Assembly (NCBI RefSeq): GCF_900094585.1
Contig: NZ_FMAG01000001.1
Span: 820,530 to 884,529 of the forward strand
Direction of reading: 5' to 3'
Origin: Martinezella multihospitum
Lineage (GTDB): Bacteria; Pseudomonadota; Alphaproteobacteria; Rhizobiales; Rhizobiaceae
DNA length: 64,000 nt
Shown: positions 53,320-61,767 of the stretch, piece by piece
Numbering within the stretch: position 1 is the stretch's first letter
Layout: the number at the start of each line of letters is the position of its first letter
The notes under the pieces: model-generated
What the model saw: the letters and a program-made list of their open reading frames with translations, nothing else
Told to the model about the DNA's origin: nothing
Database searches by the model: none
Position numbers and translations under genes: made by a program

Positions 53320-54006
53320 TCAGATAGTGGCGGCCGCATCTCGGATAATGTCGACAATGGCGGCCGGTGCCGTGACCATCGGCATATGATCAGCCGAGAT
53401 GGAGCGCTGCTTCGCCTTCATACGCGCCGCCATGAAGCGCTGATTGTCGACGCGGATCATCCGGTCCTCCTCGGCGATCAGGAACCAGGTAGGACGATCC
53501 TTCCAGAGCGGACGGGCGACGGGGACGGTGATGCATGCTGGCGAGATCGGCCGTTGCGATGCAGCCAATATCGCCAGTTCGTCGGCCTTGGCGTTCTGTG
53601 CAAAGGCGGTCGCGAATGCGCCATGCGGAAGGTAGATCAGCTCGTGGCTGTCGGGCGCCAGTTTCGGCGCCTGCGAGTGAGGTTCGCCGCGATAGAAAAC
53701 ATCGGCGACCGTCTCTCCCTCATCCGGCGCAAGCGCGGCGACATAGATCAGCGCCCTTACTTTTTCGCTGCGAACAGCGGCGATAACCGCGCCGGCATAG
53801 GCATGACCGACCAGGATCACCGGTCCTTCCGTCCGCTCCAGCGTGCGTTCGAGCGCGGCGACATCCTCGGCAAAGGAAGTCAACGGCAATGGAGCGGCAG
53901 TTACCGGAAAGCCGGCGGCCGCCAACGGCGCGATCACTTTTGCCCAACCCGACCCATCCGCCCAGGCGCCATGGACAAGAACAATATCTGCATTTTGCGA
54001 CGACAT
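53320..54006 (-). CDS. Alpha/beta-hydrolase-fold protein lacking the nucleophilic serine
   Basis: A 228-residue alpha/beta-hydrolase. The oxyanion loop is VHGAWADGSGW and the elbow reads LVGHAYAGAVIA, where the nucleophilic Ser of GHSxG is Ala at about residue 69. The His in SADHMPMVTAP is present. It may be a non-catalytic protein or use another residue. ATG 54006 follows GGGAGAAAGCTG; the frame open to 54045 lacks such a site. It lies 56 bp upstream of the other hydrolase in the same direction and is divergent from the CGNR gene, with the operator-like repeat at 54060-54080 between. Confidence 0.85.
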   Translation of the reverse strand: MSSQNADIVLVHGAWADGSGWAKVIAPLAAAGFPVTAAPLPLTSFAEDVAALERTLERTEGPVILVGHAYAGAVIAAVRSEKVRALIYVAALAPDEGETVADVFYRGEPHSQAPKLAPDSHELIYLPHGAFATAFAQNAKADELAILAASQRPISPACITVPVARPLWKDRPTWFLIAEEDRMIRVDNQRFMAARMKAKQRSISADHMPMVTAPAAIVDIIRDAAATI

Positions 54007-54059
54007 CAGCTTTCTCCCTGTGGCTCGAAATTCGTAACCGTTCAAATGACAACAATAGG

Positions 54060-54087
54060 GTTACGCTCGATATGCGTAACTTGTCAA
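54060..54087 (-). promoter_or_regulatory. Promoter with inverted repeat before the hydrolase operon
   Basis: On the minus strand a perfect -35 TTGACA (54082-54087) is followed at once by a repeat, GTTACGC then GCGTAAC (54060-54066 and 54074-54080), 7-bp arms with a 7-bp centre. The repeat covers the spacer and -10 area, the classic position for a repressor. Further GTAAC-like elements occur at about 54034. The divergent CGNR gene at 54171 may encode the binding protein. Confidence 0.55.
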
Positions 54088-54170
54088 GAGGCCTCTGATA
54101 GGTTATATGTCGACCATGTTTTCGAATGGCCATCCAACATCGTTGTCGACGGCCGCAAAGGGAGTAGTCC

Positions 54171-54788
54171 ATGGACAACCACTCGCCCGCCATCTTCGTC
54201 GGCGACACGCTGGGACTGGATTTCCTCAATTCGGTCGCAACGCCTGTGGATGTGCCGATCGACTGGATTGATGATGGGGAGGGCTTGCTGCGCTGGCTGG
54301 AACAGGCCGGCCTGGTGCCTCGTGAGACGCTCGCTGCCATGCGCGAACGGGCGCTGCCCGGCGAACTCGACAAGGTTGCCGATCAGGCAAGAAGCCTGCG
54401 CGAATGGTTCAGGGCCTTCGTAAATTCTCGCAAAGGAAAACCGCTGACATCGGATGCCTTGAACGATCTGGAGCCACTGAATCGCCTGCTGGAACGCGAC
54501 GAAGGTTTTGGTCGGATCGTCGCAAGGCAATCCGGCGAAGAAGGGCTCGGTTTTCAGCCGATGCGGAAATGGCGGTCGCCGGAATCGCTGCTATTGCCGA
54601 TCGGCGAAGCGCTGGGCCGTTTTGTTTGCACCGAGGATTTCTCCGACGTGAAAGCCTGCGAAGGCCACACATGCACCTTGCTTTTCGTCGACCACACGCG
54701 CGGCCACCGCAGACGCTGGTGCAGCATGGCGATGTGCGGCAATCGTGCCAAGCAGGCGGCGCATCGGCACCGGCTCAAGCAGAGCTGA
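54171..54788 (+). CDS. CGNR zinc-finger (ABATE-domain) protein, probable regulator
   Basis: A 205-residue protein of the ABATE/CGNR family (formerly DUF1470). The N-terminal part starts with FVGDTLGLDFLNSVATP, then a helical middle (LRRWL... EWFRAFVNS). The C-terminal zinc finger has KACEGHTCTLLFVDHTRGHR and WCSMAMCGNRAKQAAHRHR, giving four Cys ligands and the CGNR core. Family members are thought to be stress-induced transcription regulators. It is divergent from the alpha/beta-hydrolase operon, with an operator-like repeat in the shared promoter region; self-regulation and control of those genes are likely but inferred. Confidence 0.9.
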   Translation: MDNHSPAIFVGDTLGLDFLNSVATPVDVPIDWIDDGEGLLRWLEQAGLVPRETLAAMRERALPGELDKVADQARSLREWFRAFVNSRKGKPLTSDALNDLEPLNRLLERDEGFGRIVARQSGEEGLGFQPMRKWRSPESLLLPIGEALGRFVCTEDFSDVKACEGHTCTLLFVDHTRGHRRRWCSMAMCGNRAKQAAHRHRLKQS

Positions 54789-54883
54789 CGCCCGTCACAC
54801 AAAAGTGAAGGTTTAGCCGGAGCTAAGCGCAGCACGCTCCGGCCCGATCGTCGTTAAAGTCGGGCCGAAAGGCACCTATCGGC

Positions 54884-56041
54884 TCAGGCCGGATCCTCTC
54901 TGTGAAGATCGTGAATGGCGACGGCATCGTCGCTGAAGGGTGGCAGCAACCAGTCGGTGTGGCGCAGCGTGCGCTTGGTATCCTCGAGGCCCATGTCCCA
55001 ATGCTCGCGCATCGAGGTGCCGGAGAATTCATAGTCCTTGGCGTGACCTTCGTAGTTCTTGTGCTGATAGATCAGATGCACGATGTTGACGACGCCGGCA
55101 TCGGAATAATCGGCAATCAGCTCTTCCTCTTCCGGCGTCAGCTGATCCCTCGGAACACGCTTCAGCGCACTCAGGAGCTTCATTTTCAGCCCGTGAATGC
55201 GCTTGAAATTGTCGGTGTTCTGCCGCGTGCGGCTCGAATACATGATGTCCTTGTGGCGCGAAAGGACATCCGGCATGCTGCGCGGCAGGACGCCGCGGGC
55301 GCTGAAGAGATCAACCTGGAAGACGAGCGAGCTGCGATCCTCTTCCTGATCGAGCAGATATTGCAGCGGCGTGTTGGAAACGATGCCGCCGTCCCAGTAA
55401 TATTCGCCCTCGATGCGGATGGACGGCAAGGCCGGCGGCAGGGCGCCGCTCGCCATGATGTGCTCGGGGCCAATGCGGATATTGTCGGTGTCGAAATAGA
55501 CGAAGTTGCCGGTACGCACATTGACGGCACCAACGCTGAAACGCTTCTTGCCGTCGTTCAGCACGTCGAAATCGATCAGCATTTCCAGCGTCTTCTTGAG
55601 CTCTGCCGAGTCGTAGAAGCTGGTGGCACCCTCTGCGCCCGGTAGTTCGAACCAGGGGTTGGGGAAGCGCGGCTTGAAGAAGCCGGGCTGGCCCATGGTC
55701 ATCGTCATCCACGAGCTGGTGCGGTTGCGGATATCGCGAAAGAAATCGCCTTCCGGCGTATAGGCCCAGATCTTGCGGCCGGAAATGATCTGCCAGAACT
55801 GCTCCAGACGCTGCAGACGCCGGCTTGGCTCGTTGCCGGCGATGATCGCGGCATTGACCGCACCGATCGAGACGCCCGAAAGCCAGGTCGGCTCGCATCC
55901 CGCTTCGGCAAGCGCCTGGTAGACGCCGGCCTGATAGGCGCCGAGCGCGCCGCCACCCTGGAATACCAGGGCGACGCGATCATATTGCGTGGCAATTTCC
56001 GGGATAGTCGGGGCTGCGGCCTTGGTGTTTCGTTCAAGCAC
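54884..56041 (-). CDS. Patatin-like phospholipase with DUF3734 end
   Basis: A 385-residue patatin-family lipase. The oxyanion glycines are in VALVFQGGGALGAYQAG, the nucleophile is S58 (WLSGVSIGAVNAA) and the aspartate of the dyad is D217 (YYWDGGIVSNTPL), so the active site is complete. The C-terminal part (SRHKDIMYSSRTRQNTDNFK and beyond) matches the DUF3734 extension. The start is GTG 56041 with GGAGACGG upstream. It follows the acetoacetate decarboxylase gene by 36 bp in the same direction; a link to polyhydroxybutyrate turnover is possible, as patatin-like proteins can sit on PHB granules, but this is inference. Confidence 0.92.
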   Translation of the reverse strand: MLERNTKAAAPTIPEIATQYDRVALVFQGGGALGAYQAGVYQALAEAGCEPTWLSGVSIGAVNAAIIAGNEPSRRLQRLEQFWQIISGRKIWAYTPEGDFFRDIRNRTSSWMTMTMGQPGFFKPRFPNPWFELPGAEGATSFYDSAELKKTLEMLIDFDVLNDGKKRFSVGAVNVRTGNFVYFDTDNIRIGPEHIMASGALPPALPSIRIEGEYYWDGGIVSNTPLQYLLDQEEDRSSLVFQVDLFSARGVLPRSMPDVLSRHKDIMYSSRTRQNTDNFKRIHGLKMKLLSALKRVPRDQLTPEEEELIADYSDAGVVNIVHLIYQHKNYEGHAKDYEFSGTSMREHWDMGLEDTKRTLRHTDWLLPPFSDDAVAIHDLHREDPA

Positions 56042-56077
56042 GATCCGTCTCCAGCATGAAATGGCAATGAGGTTTGG

Positions 56078-56824
56078 TTATCTGCGCTCTGCGAGATAGT
56101 CGTGAACGACTTCGCCGAGGCCGAGCGTCAGATCGGCGGTAAAATGAACCGCGGAAACCACTTCCAGCACGGGGAGCCGCGCGACGTCGGCCATGACATG
56201 CGGCCGAAGATCGAGGGCAGCCGGCGAAGTCCAGGCTTCCTTGATGGTGATATCGGTCAAATAGTAGCGCACCAGCTCGCAGATACGCGGGGTGGCGTCG
56301 ACATGCGGCACGATCTTGATCAGGAAATTCGGCTCCGAGAGAGCGGACAGAAGCGGTCCCTGGTCGACCGGCTTGTGCTTGTAGCCCATCGTCCCAGTTG
56401 CGCAAAGGACGCTGCCGTAATGCAGCGTGCCGACGATGACCTCGCCCTCATTGACGATCTTCGGACTGGCAAGCTTCTTCGGAAAGCCCCAGATCTCGCG
56501 GCCGCCGGTAATCGGCGCATCGTCGTCGAGATACATGGAGTGGACATAACCACCTTTCTGTCCGCGATACGTGACGGGGATGACTTGCCCGGTCTCCGTA
56601 TAATCGCCAAAGCCGGTGGAATCGGGCATGCGGATGAATTCGTATTTCACCAGCGGCTCGTCGATTTCGAGCGGCGCGGGCACGACGGCCTCAAGAGCCT
56701 CACGCGAGGTGCGGTAGGTGATGATGATATATTCGCGATCGAAGAACCGATAGGGTCCCGGAGGATAGGAGGGGTTGGTCAGCGGCATCGCATAGGCATG
56801 CTTGAGAATGTCTTCGACCTTCAT
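56078..56824 (-). CDS. adc: Acetoacetate decarboxylase
   Basis: A 248-residue Adc that converts acetoacetate to acetone and CO2 via a Schiff base. The active-site lysine pair is K116-K117 in [14 protein letters not shown], close to Lys115/116 of the Clostridium enzyme, with the family segments [18 protein letters not shown] and [14 protein letters not shown]. The length is typical. It is divergent from bdhA (57031) across 206 bp and upstream of the patatin gene. Together they would turn 3-hydroxybutyrate into acetoacetate and acetone. Confidence 0.93.
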   Translation of the reverse strand: MKVEDILKHAYAMPLTNPSYPPGPYRFFDREYIIITYRTSREALEAVVPAPLEIDEPLVKYEFIRMPDSTGFGDYTETGQVIPVTYRGQKGGYVHSMYLDDDAPITGGREIWGFPKKLASPKIVNEGEVIVGTLHYGSVLCATGTMGYKHKPVDQGPLLSALSEPNFLIKIVPHVDATPRICELVRYYLTDITIKEAWTSPAALDLRPHVMADVARLPVLEVVSAVHFTADLTLGLGEVVHDYLAERR

Positions 56825-57030
56825 TGTATTTTCCGTCGTTGGAGGAAATCGCCGGGCACCGGCGCGAAAACTTGCACGGTTGCATGACAGAGAAGTGTCA
56901 GGTGTCGAAGGCTTGCGGCACCGGGCAAAATTGCACTGTTATCAAAGCGACATACGAGGCTGGCAGTGTGCGCTCATCTTGGCATTTTCCATTTGCTCAA
57001 CCATGTCATAGACATTGCAGGAGTTGCATC

Positions 57031-57819
57031 ATGGGTTCGTTGACTTCGAAGAATGCGCTGGTCACCGGTTCGACGAGCGGTATCGGGCTTGCGATTGCGC
57101 GCGCCTTTGCCGCCGAAGGCGCGAACGTCACGATCAATGGCCTCGGCGACGCCGATGCGATCGAAAAGGAACGCGCGGCCATCGAGGCCGATTTCGGCGT
57201 GAAGTGCCGCTATTCCGGCGCCAACATGATGAATGGCGAAGAAGTCACCGCCATGGTACACGAGGCCGAAGAAGCCTTCGGCAGTCTCGATATTCTCGTC
57301 AACAATGCCGGCATCCAGTTCGTCGCCCCGATCGAGGAGTTCCCCGACGACAAGTGGGAAGCGATCATCCGCATCAACCTGCTGGCCGCCTTCTACGCCA
57401 TCAAGGCTGCCATCCCCGGCATGAAGGCGCGCAAATGGGGGCGCATCATCAATACGTCTTCGGCACACGCACTGGTCGCCTCGCCCTTCAAGTCGGCCTA
57501 TGTTTCGGCCAAGCACGGCATTACCGGCCTCACCAAGACGATCGCTCTCGAAGCTGCTCAGAACGGTGTGACGGTCAACTCCATCGCCCCCGGCTATGTC
57601 TGGACGCCGCTCGTCGAGAAGCAGATCCCCGAGACCATGAAGGCACGCAACATGACGGAAGAGCAGGTCAAGCATGACGTGCTTTTGGCCGCGCAGCCGA
57701 CGAAGGAATTCGTGACCGTCGATGAAGTGGCCGCGATTGCCGTCTTCCTCTGCGGCGACGCCGCCAAGCAGATTACCGGCACGACGCTTTCCGTCGACGG
57801 CGGCTGGACCGCCGAGTAA
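57031..57819 (+). CDS. bdhA: 3-hydroxybutyrate dehydrogenase
   Basis: A 262-residue SDR of the bacterial BdhA type. It begins SLTSKNALVTGSTSGIGLAI, has NNAGIQFVAPIEEFPDDKW, the Ser in NTSSAHALVASPFKSAYVS with catalytic YVSAK, and the C-terminal SVDGGWTAE. The IQFVAPIE and SAHALVASPFKSAY segments are specific to 3-hydroxybutyrate dehydrogenases. It oxidises 3-hydroxybutyrate to acetoacetate. CAGGAG lies upstream of ATG 57031; an open frame to 56824 is non-coding. A hairpin follows at 57831. Confidence 0.95.
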   Translation: MGSLTSKNALVTGSTSGIGLAIARAFAAEGANVTINGLGDADAIEKERAAIEADFGVKCRYSGANMMNGEEVTAMVHEAEEAFGSLDILVNNAGIQFVAPIEEFPDDKWEAIIRINLLAAFYAIKAAIPGMKARKWGRIINTSSAHALVASPFKSAYVSAKHGITGLTKTIALEAAQNGVTVNSIAPGYVWTPLVEKQIPETMKARNMTEEQVKHDVLLAAQPTKEFVTVDEVAAIAVFLCGDAAKQITGTTLSVDGGWTAE

Positions 57820-57830
57820 TGCCGAAACAC

Positions 57831-57861
57831 AGCCGGCACATGCCTGAGCAGCGTGCCGGCT
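57831..57861 (+). terminator. Terminator-like hairpin after bdhA
   Basis: AGCCGGCAC (57831-57839) pairs with GTGCCGGCT (57853-57861), a 9-bp stem with a 13-nt loop, 12 bp after the bdhA stop. No long U-run. Confidence 0.55.
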
Positions 57862-57916
57862 CTCTGCGGCCCCAAGGGCTGCAGCATCAACATGAAAAGA
57901 GAGCAGGAGGCCCGCA

Positions 57917-58831
57917 ATGACCGAAGAAAACCAGGACCCTCTCAGCCGCATCAAGGATGAGATCGTCGACAGCTTCGACGAAGAGCTGGAGATGCAGCTC
58001 GAAGAGGATCGTCTCGACGAGCTGGTTGCCGAAGGCCTGATCAGCGAAGGCGAGGCGACGCTTGACCGCAGGGTCTATTTCCGCGAACTCTTCCGCCTGC
58101 AGCATGAGCTGGTGCGCCTGCAGGACTGGGTGCAGTACAAGAAGCTCAAGGTCGTCGTGCTGTTCGAAGGCCGCGATTCCGCCGGCAAGGGCGGCGCCAT
58201 CAAGCGCGTCACCCAGCGTCTCAATCCGCGCATCTGCCGCGTCGTCGCGCTGCCGGCACCGACCGAGCGCGAGAAGCACCAGTGGTATTTTCAGCGCTAT
58301 GCCGCCCATCTGCCGACGGCAGGCGAAATGGTGCTGTTCGACCGCAGCTGGTATAACCGCGCTGGTGTCGAGCGCGTCATGGGTTTCTGCTCGTCGGAAG
58401 AGCTGGAAGAGTTCTTCCGCTCGGTGCCGGATTTCGAGCGGATGCTGGTTCGCTCCGGCATCATTCTCCTCAAATACTGGTTCTCGATCACCGACGAGGA
58501 ACAGGAATTCCGTTTCAACATGCGCATTCAGGACCCGCTGAAGCAGTGGAAGCTTTCGCCGATGGATCTGCAGAGCCGCGTGCATTGGGAAGAATACACC
58601 AAGGCCAAGGAAGAGATGCTTGAGCGCACCCATATTCCGGAAGCGCCGTGGTGGGTCGTCCATGCCGTCGACAAGAAGAGGGCACGCCTCAACTGCATCG
58701 CGCATCTGCTGACGCAGATCCCTTACGAGGCGGTTCCGAAGCCGGAAATCATCCTGCCGGAGCGCATGCGCAACGCCGATTACCATCGCACGCCGGTGCC
58801 GCCGGAAATGTACGTGCCGGAAATCTACTGA
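57917..58831 (+). CDS. ppk2: Polyphosphate kinase 2 (PPK2)
   Basis: A 304-residue PPK2 that makes or uses polyphosphate to phosphorylate nucleotides. The Walker A loop is VLFEGRDSAGKGGAIKRV, lid and Walker B motifs are FDRSWYNRAGVERVMGF and YWFSITDEEQEFRFNMR, and the C-terminus ends with ARLNCIAHLLTQIPYEAVP, as in single-domain class I PPK2. The N-terminal 70 residues are acidic. CAGGAGG precedes ATG 57917. The gene stands between bdhA and the PLP enzyme gene with hairpins on both sides. Confidence 0.94.
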   Translation: MTEENQDPLSRIKDEIVDSFDEELEMQLEEDRLDELVAEGLISEGEATLDRRVYFRELFRLQHELVRLQDWVQYKKLKVVVLFEGRDSAGKGGAIKRVTQRLNPRICRVVALPAPTEREKHQWYFQRYAAHLPTAGEMVLFDRSWYNRAGVERVMGFCSSEELEEFFRSVPDFERMLVRSGIILLKYWFSITDEEQEFRFNMRIQDPLKQWKLSPMDLQSRVHWEEYTKAKEEMLERTHIPEAPWWVVHAVDKKRARLNCIAHLLTQIPYEAVPKPEIILPERMRNADYHRTPVPPEMYVPEIY

Positions 58832-58845
58832 CGACATCAACTGGA

Positions 58846-58867
58846 CGGGCTCGCTTCAGCGAGCCCG
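58846..58867 (+). terminator. Hairpin after ppk2
   Basis: CGGGCTCGCT at 58846-58855 and AGCGAGCCCG at 58858-58867 are complementary, giving a compact stem with a tiny loop, 14 bp after the stop. The following bases are not U-rich. Confidence 0.55.
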
Positions 58868-58954
58868 CCATCCATCAAAGACTATAGCAAGCGGCACCGC
58901 AACTGATGATATGATGCGAATCTAAAATTCGTGTCGTCGGCTGAGGAGACCGTC

Positions 58955-60238
58955 ATGACTGCGCCGCATCCGTCCAAAACGCATATCGGCAACCACCCCC
59001 TCCATCCCGAAACCCAGATGCTGAATTACGGCTACGACCCCGAGCTCTCCGAGGGCGCAGTCAAGCCGCCTGTCTTCCTGACTTCCACCTTCGTCTTCAA
59101 ATCGGCCGAAGACGGTCGCGATTTCTTCAATTACATCTCCGGCCGCACCGAACCGCCAGCAGGCACTGGCGTCGGGCTCGTCTATTCGCGCTTCAACCAC
59201 CCGAATAGCGAAATCGTCGAGGATCGTCTCGCCGTCTATGAAAAGGCAGAAAGCGGCGCGCTGTTTTCCTCCGGCATGTCGGCCATCGCGACAACCCTTC
59301 TCACCTTTGCACGACCGGGCGACGCGATCCTGCATTCGCAGCCACTCTATGGCGGCACCGAAACGCTGGTCGCCAAGACATTCCTCAATCTCGGAGTGGC
59401 CGCAGTCGGTTTCGCCGATGGCGTCAACGAAAGCTCGGTGACGGCAGCTGCCAAGGAGGCCATGGCCAAAGGCCGCGTCTCGGTCATTCTTGTGGAAACG
59501 CCGGCCAACCCCACCAACAGCCTCGTCGATATCGCCATGATCCGCCGTGTGGCCGATGCCATCGGCAGGAAGCAGGGACACACGCCGATCATCGCCTGCG
59601 ACAACACGCTGCTGGGGCCTGTCTTCCAGCGGCCGATCGAGCACGGGGCCGATATCTCCCTCTATTCGCTGACCAAATATGTCGGCGGCCATTCCGATCT
59701 GATCGCGGGTGCCGCCCTCGGCTCAAAAGCCGTCATCAAACAGGTGAAGGCACTGCGCGGAGCGATCGGTACCCAGCTCGATCCGCATTCCTGCTGGATG
59801 CTCGGACGATCGCTGGAAACGCTGCAGATCCGCATGGAACGGGCAAACAGCAATGCCCGGGCGGTCGCCGATTTCCTGCGGGATCATCCGAAGGTCGAGC
59901 AGATCCACTATCTGCCCTATACCGATCCGTCCTCGGCAACGGGCCGCACCTTCGCCGCCCAGTGCAGCGGTGCGGGTTCCACCTTCTCCTTCGATATCAA
60001 GGGCGGCCAGCCGGCATCGTTCAAATTCCTGAACGCACTGCAGATCTTCAAACTTGCCGTCAGCCTCGGCGGCACGGAATCGCTCGCTTCCCATCCCGCA
60101 ACCACGACGCATTCCGGCGTACCCGTCGACGTGCGCCATCGCATCGGCGTGCTGGAATCGACGATCCGCCTGTCGATCGGCATCGAGCATCCTGACGATC
60201 TGATCGCCGATCTCGCCGCCGCCCTCGACGCCGCCTGA
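58955..60238 (+). CDS. Cystathionine gamma-synthase/methionine gamma-lyase family PLP enzyme
   Basis: A 427-residue Cys/Met-metabolism PLP enzyme. The lysine that binds the cofactor is K241 in [20 protein letters not shown]. Other family parts are [43 protein letters not shown] and [18 protein letters not shown]. Members include cystathionine synthase/lyase and methionine gamma-lyase, and sequence alone does not separate them. ATG 58955 has GAGGAG 7 nt upstream; GTG 58931 would add eight residues. No neighbouring sulfur gene helps choose. Confidence 0.92.
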   Translation: MTAPHPSKTHIGNHPLHPETQMLNYGYDPELSEGAVKPPVFLTSTFVFKSAEDGRDFFNYISGRTEPPAGTGVGLVYSRFNHPNSEIVEDRLAVYEKAESGALFSSGMSAIATTLLTFARPGDAILHSQPLYGGTETLVAKTFLNLGVAAVGFADGVNESSVTAAAKEAMAKGRVSVILVETPANPTNSLVDIAMIRRVADAIGRKQGHTPIIACDNTLLGPVFQRPIEHGADISLYSLTKYVGGHSDLIAGAALGSKAVIKQVKALRGAIGTQLDPHSCWMLGRSLETLQIRMERANSNARAVADFLRDHPKVEQIHYLPYTDPSSATGRTFAAQCSGAGSTFSFDIKGGQPASFKFLNALQIFKLAVSLGGTESLASHPATTTHSGVPVDVRHRIGVLESTIRLSIGIEHPDDLIADLAAALDAA

Positions 60239-60277
60239 TAAAGCCCACGCGGGCAAAAAGGCTAGGAGCGAGATAGA

Positions 60278-60661
60278 TCAGGGCTGCACGGCCAGGAGGT
60301 TGGCATCGCGTGCGAGGCGCCACTCACCGTCAGCCTCCTTGCGCAGAAGCGTGAGCGTATAGCCCGATCGATGAACGGCGTCGCCACCCGGCGGTGTCAC
60401 TGTCATGTCGATATGATTGCGGATATAGGCCCAGTCGCCGAGCACCTGCAGCTCGATGATCTCGCTCGTACCCTCCATCTTCATGCCTTCCATGCCTTTG
60501 GAAGCCGCGGCAAATGCCTCCTTGCCGAAGGGCTGCTGGCCGGGAACCATGAAGATGACATCGTCCGTCATCAGCCTAAGCACCGTGGCCGTATCGCCCG
60601 CCTTGCTCGCGGCAGTCCAGGTTTCCACGACTTTCCGGATTGCCTTTTCGTCGTCAGTCAT
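60278..60661 (-). CDS. SnoaL-like/DUF4440 protein
   Basis: A 127-residue protein with the NTF2-like cone fold pattern of the SnoaL/DUF4440 group: VETWTAASKAGDTATVLRLM, then TDDVIFMVPGQQPFGKEAFA and YTLTLLRKEADGEWRLARDA. Such proteins can be small isomerases or hydrolases, or just ligand binders. It sits 28 bp after the LysR gene stop on the same strand, so the two may be cotranscribed. ATG 60661 follows GAGGAGA. Confidence 0.88.
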   Translation of the reverse strand: MTDDEKAIRKVVETWTAASKAGDTATVLRLMTDDVIFMVPGQQPFGKEAFAAASKGMEGMKMEGTSEIIELQVLGDWAYIRNHIDMTVTPPGGDAVHRSGYTLTLLRKEADGEWRLARDANLLAVQP

Positions 60662-60689
60662 TCCGAATTCTCCTCTATAGGCGCCGCCG

Positions 60690-61634
60690 CTACCCGGTGG
60701 CTGCGATCTGACCGGTCAGATGCGGCCTGTATTGAGGGACCACCGTCTCCTCCAGGAGCGCCTGCAGCCAGTCGGCGAAAACATGAACGCGGCGGGAGAG
60801 ATGCCTGCGATGCGGATAGAGCAACGTCATCTGCAGCGGTTCCGCTCGATGATTTGGCATGACCTCGACAAGCTCGCCCGCCTCTAGATGTTGGCGTAGG
60901 TCGTAGGCCGGATTCTGGATCAGCCCCAGGCCCGCAACGCAGCAGGCGATATAGGCCTCGGCGCTGTTGACGGTCACGCGGCTTCGCATCGGCAGGCTGC
61001 GCAATACCCCGTCTTCCAGCCATTCCCAGGGTTCGGTTCGCCCTGTCGAGGGCGAGGCATAATTCACGGCCCAATGGCGGTCGAGATCTTCGGGCGTCTG
61101 TGGCATGCCGTGCTTCGACAGATAATCGGGGCTGGCGACATTGATGAGCGGCAATTTTCCGATCGGCCGGGCAATCAGTCCTGAATCAACAAGCGGACCG
61201 ACGCGCAACACGCAATCGACGCTGTCCTCCACGAGATTGACGGCACGGTCGGTAACGCCGAGATCCACTTCGATATCGGGGAACTGATCGAGAAACGACG
61301 GCAGCGCCGGCGCTATGATCAGGCGGCCGATGCGGCCCGGCACATCCGTCCGCAATTTACCGGATGGTTTGGCGTCACTCTGGCGAAACAGGCTCTCCGT
61401 CTCCTCGACATCGGCAATCACCCTCAAGCAGCGGTCGTAGAAGGCCGCGCCATCCTGCGTTGGCGACACCTTGCGCGTACTGCGGTGGAGCAGTCGCGCG
61501 CCGACGCGGCCTTCCAGCTCGATGACGGCAGCAGAGACCGAGGAACGCGGCAAGCCCAGCGTATCCGCTGCGCGGGTGAAGCTGCTGCATTCCACGACGC
61601 GGGTAAAAATCCTGAAAAGGTCGATGCGATCCAA
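60690..61634 (-). CDS. LysR-family regulator of the divergent SDR gene
   Basis: A 314-residue LysR regulator. Residues 1-60 hold the winged helix (FRIFTRVVECSSFTRAADTL, then LPRSSVSAAVIELEGRVGAR). The effector domain has DFPDIEVDLG-like parts (QFPDIEVDLGVTDRAVNL). This kind (CrgA-type) often represses or activates a neighbouring oxidoreductase. It is divergent from the SDR gene at 61768, and a T-N11-A box lies between them at 61662-61676. The SnoaL-like gene follows in the same direction. Confidence 0.93.
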   Translation of the reverse strand: MDRIDLFRIFTRVVECSSFTRAADTLGLPRSSVSAAVIELEGRVGARLLHRSTRKVSPTQDGAAFYDRCLRVIADVEETESLFRQSDAKPSGKLRTDVPGRIGRLIIAPALPSFLDQFPDIEVDLGVTDRAVNLVEDSVDCVLRVGPLVDSGLIARPIGKLPLINVASPDYLSKHGMPQTPEDLDRHWAVNYASPSTGRTEPWEWLEDGVLRSLPMRSRVTVNSAEAYIACCVAGLGLIQNPAYDLRQHLEAGELVEVMPNHRAEPLQMTLLYPHRRHLSRRVHVFADWLQALLEETVVPQYRPHLTGQIAATG

Positions 61635-61661
61635 AGCTATACCGCCATTGTCCGTGAATTC

Positions 61662-61676
61662 TGACAGATGATGTCA
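61662..61676. promoter_or_regulatory. LysR-type T-N11-A box between the LysR and SDR genes
   Basis: TGACA and TGTCA arms around GATGA give a 15-bp inverted repeat that fits the T-N11-A rule for LysR sites, 27 bp before the LysR start and 91 bp before the SDR start. Position and symmetry support binding by the adjacent regulator. Confidence 0.6.
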
Positions 61677-61767
61677 AAATAGACTGCTTTATCGGCAAAT
61701 TCCAGACGATAGATTTACCTCAGGAAGGGCGGCACGGTGCCGTCCCACTTCCCAAGGAGGCTCTTTC

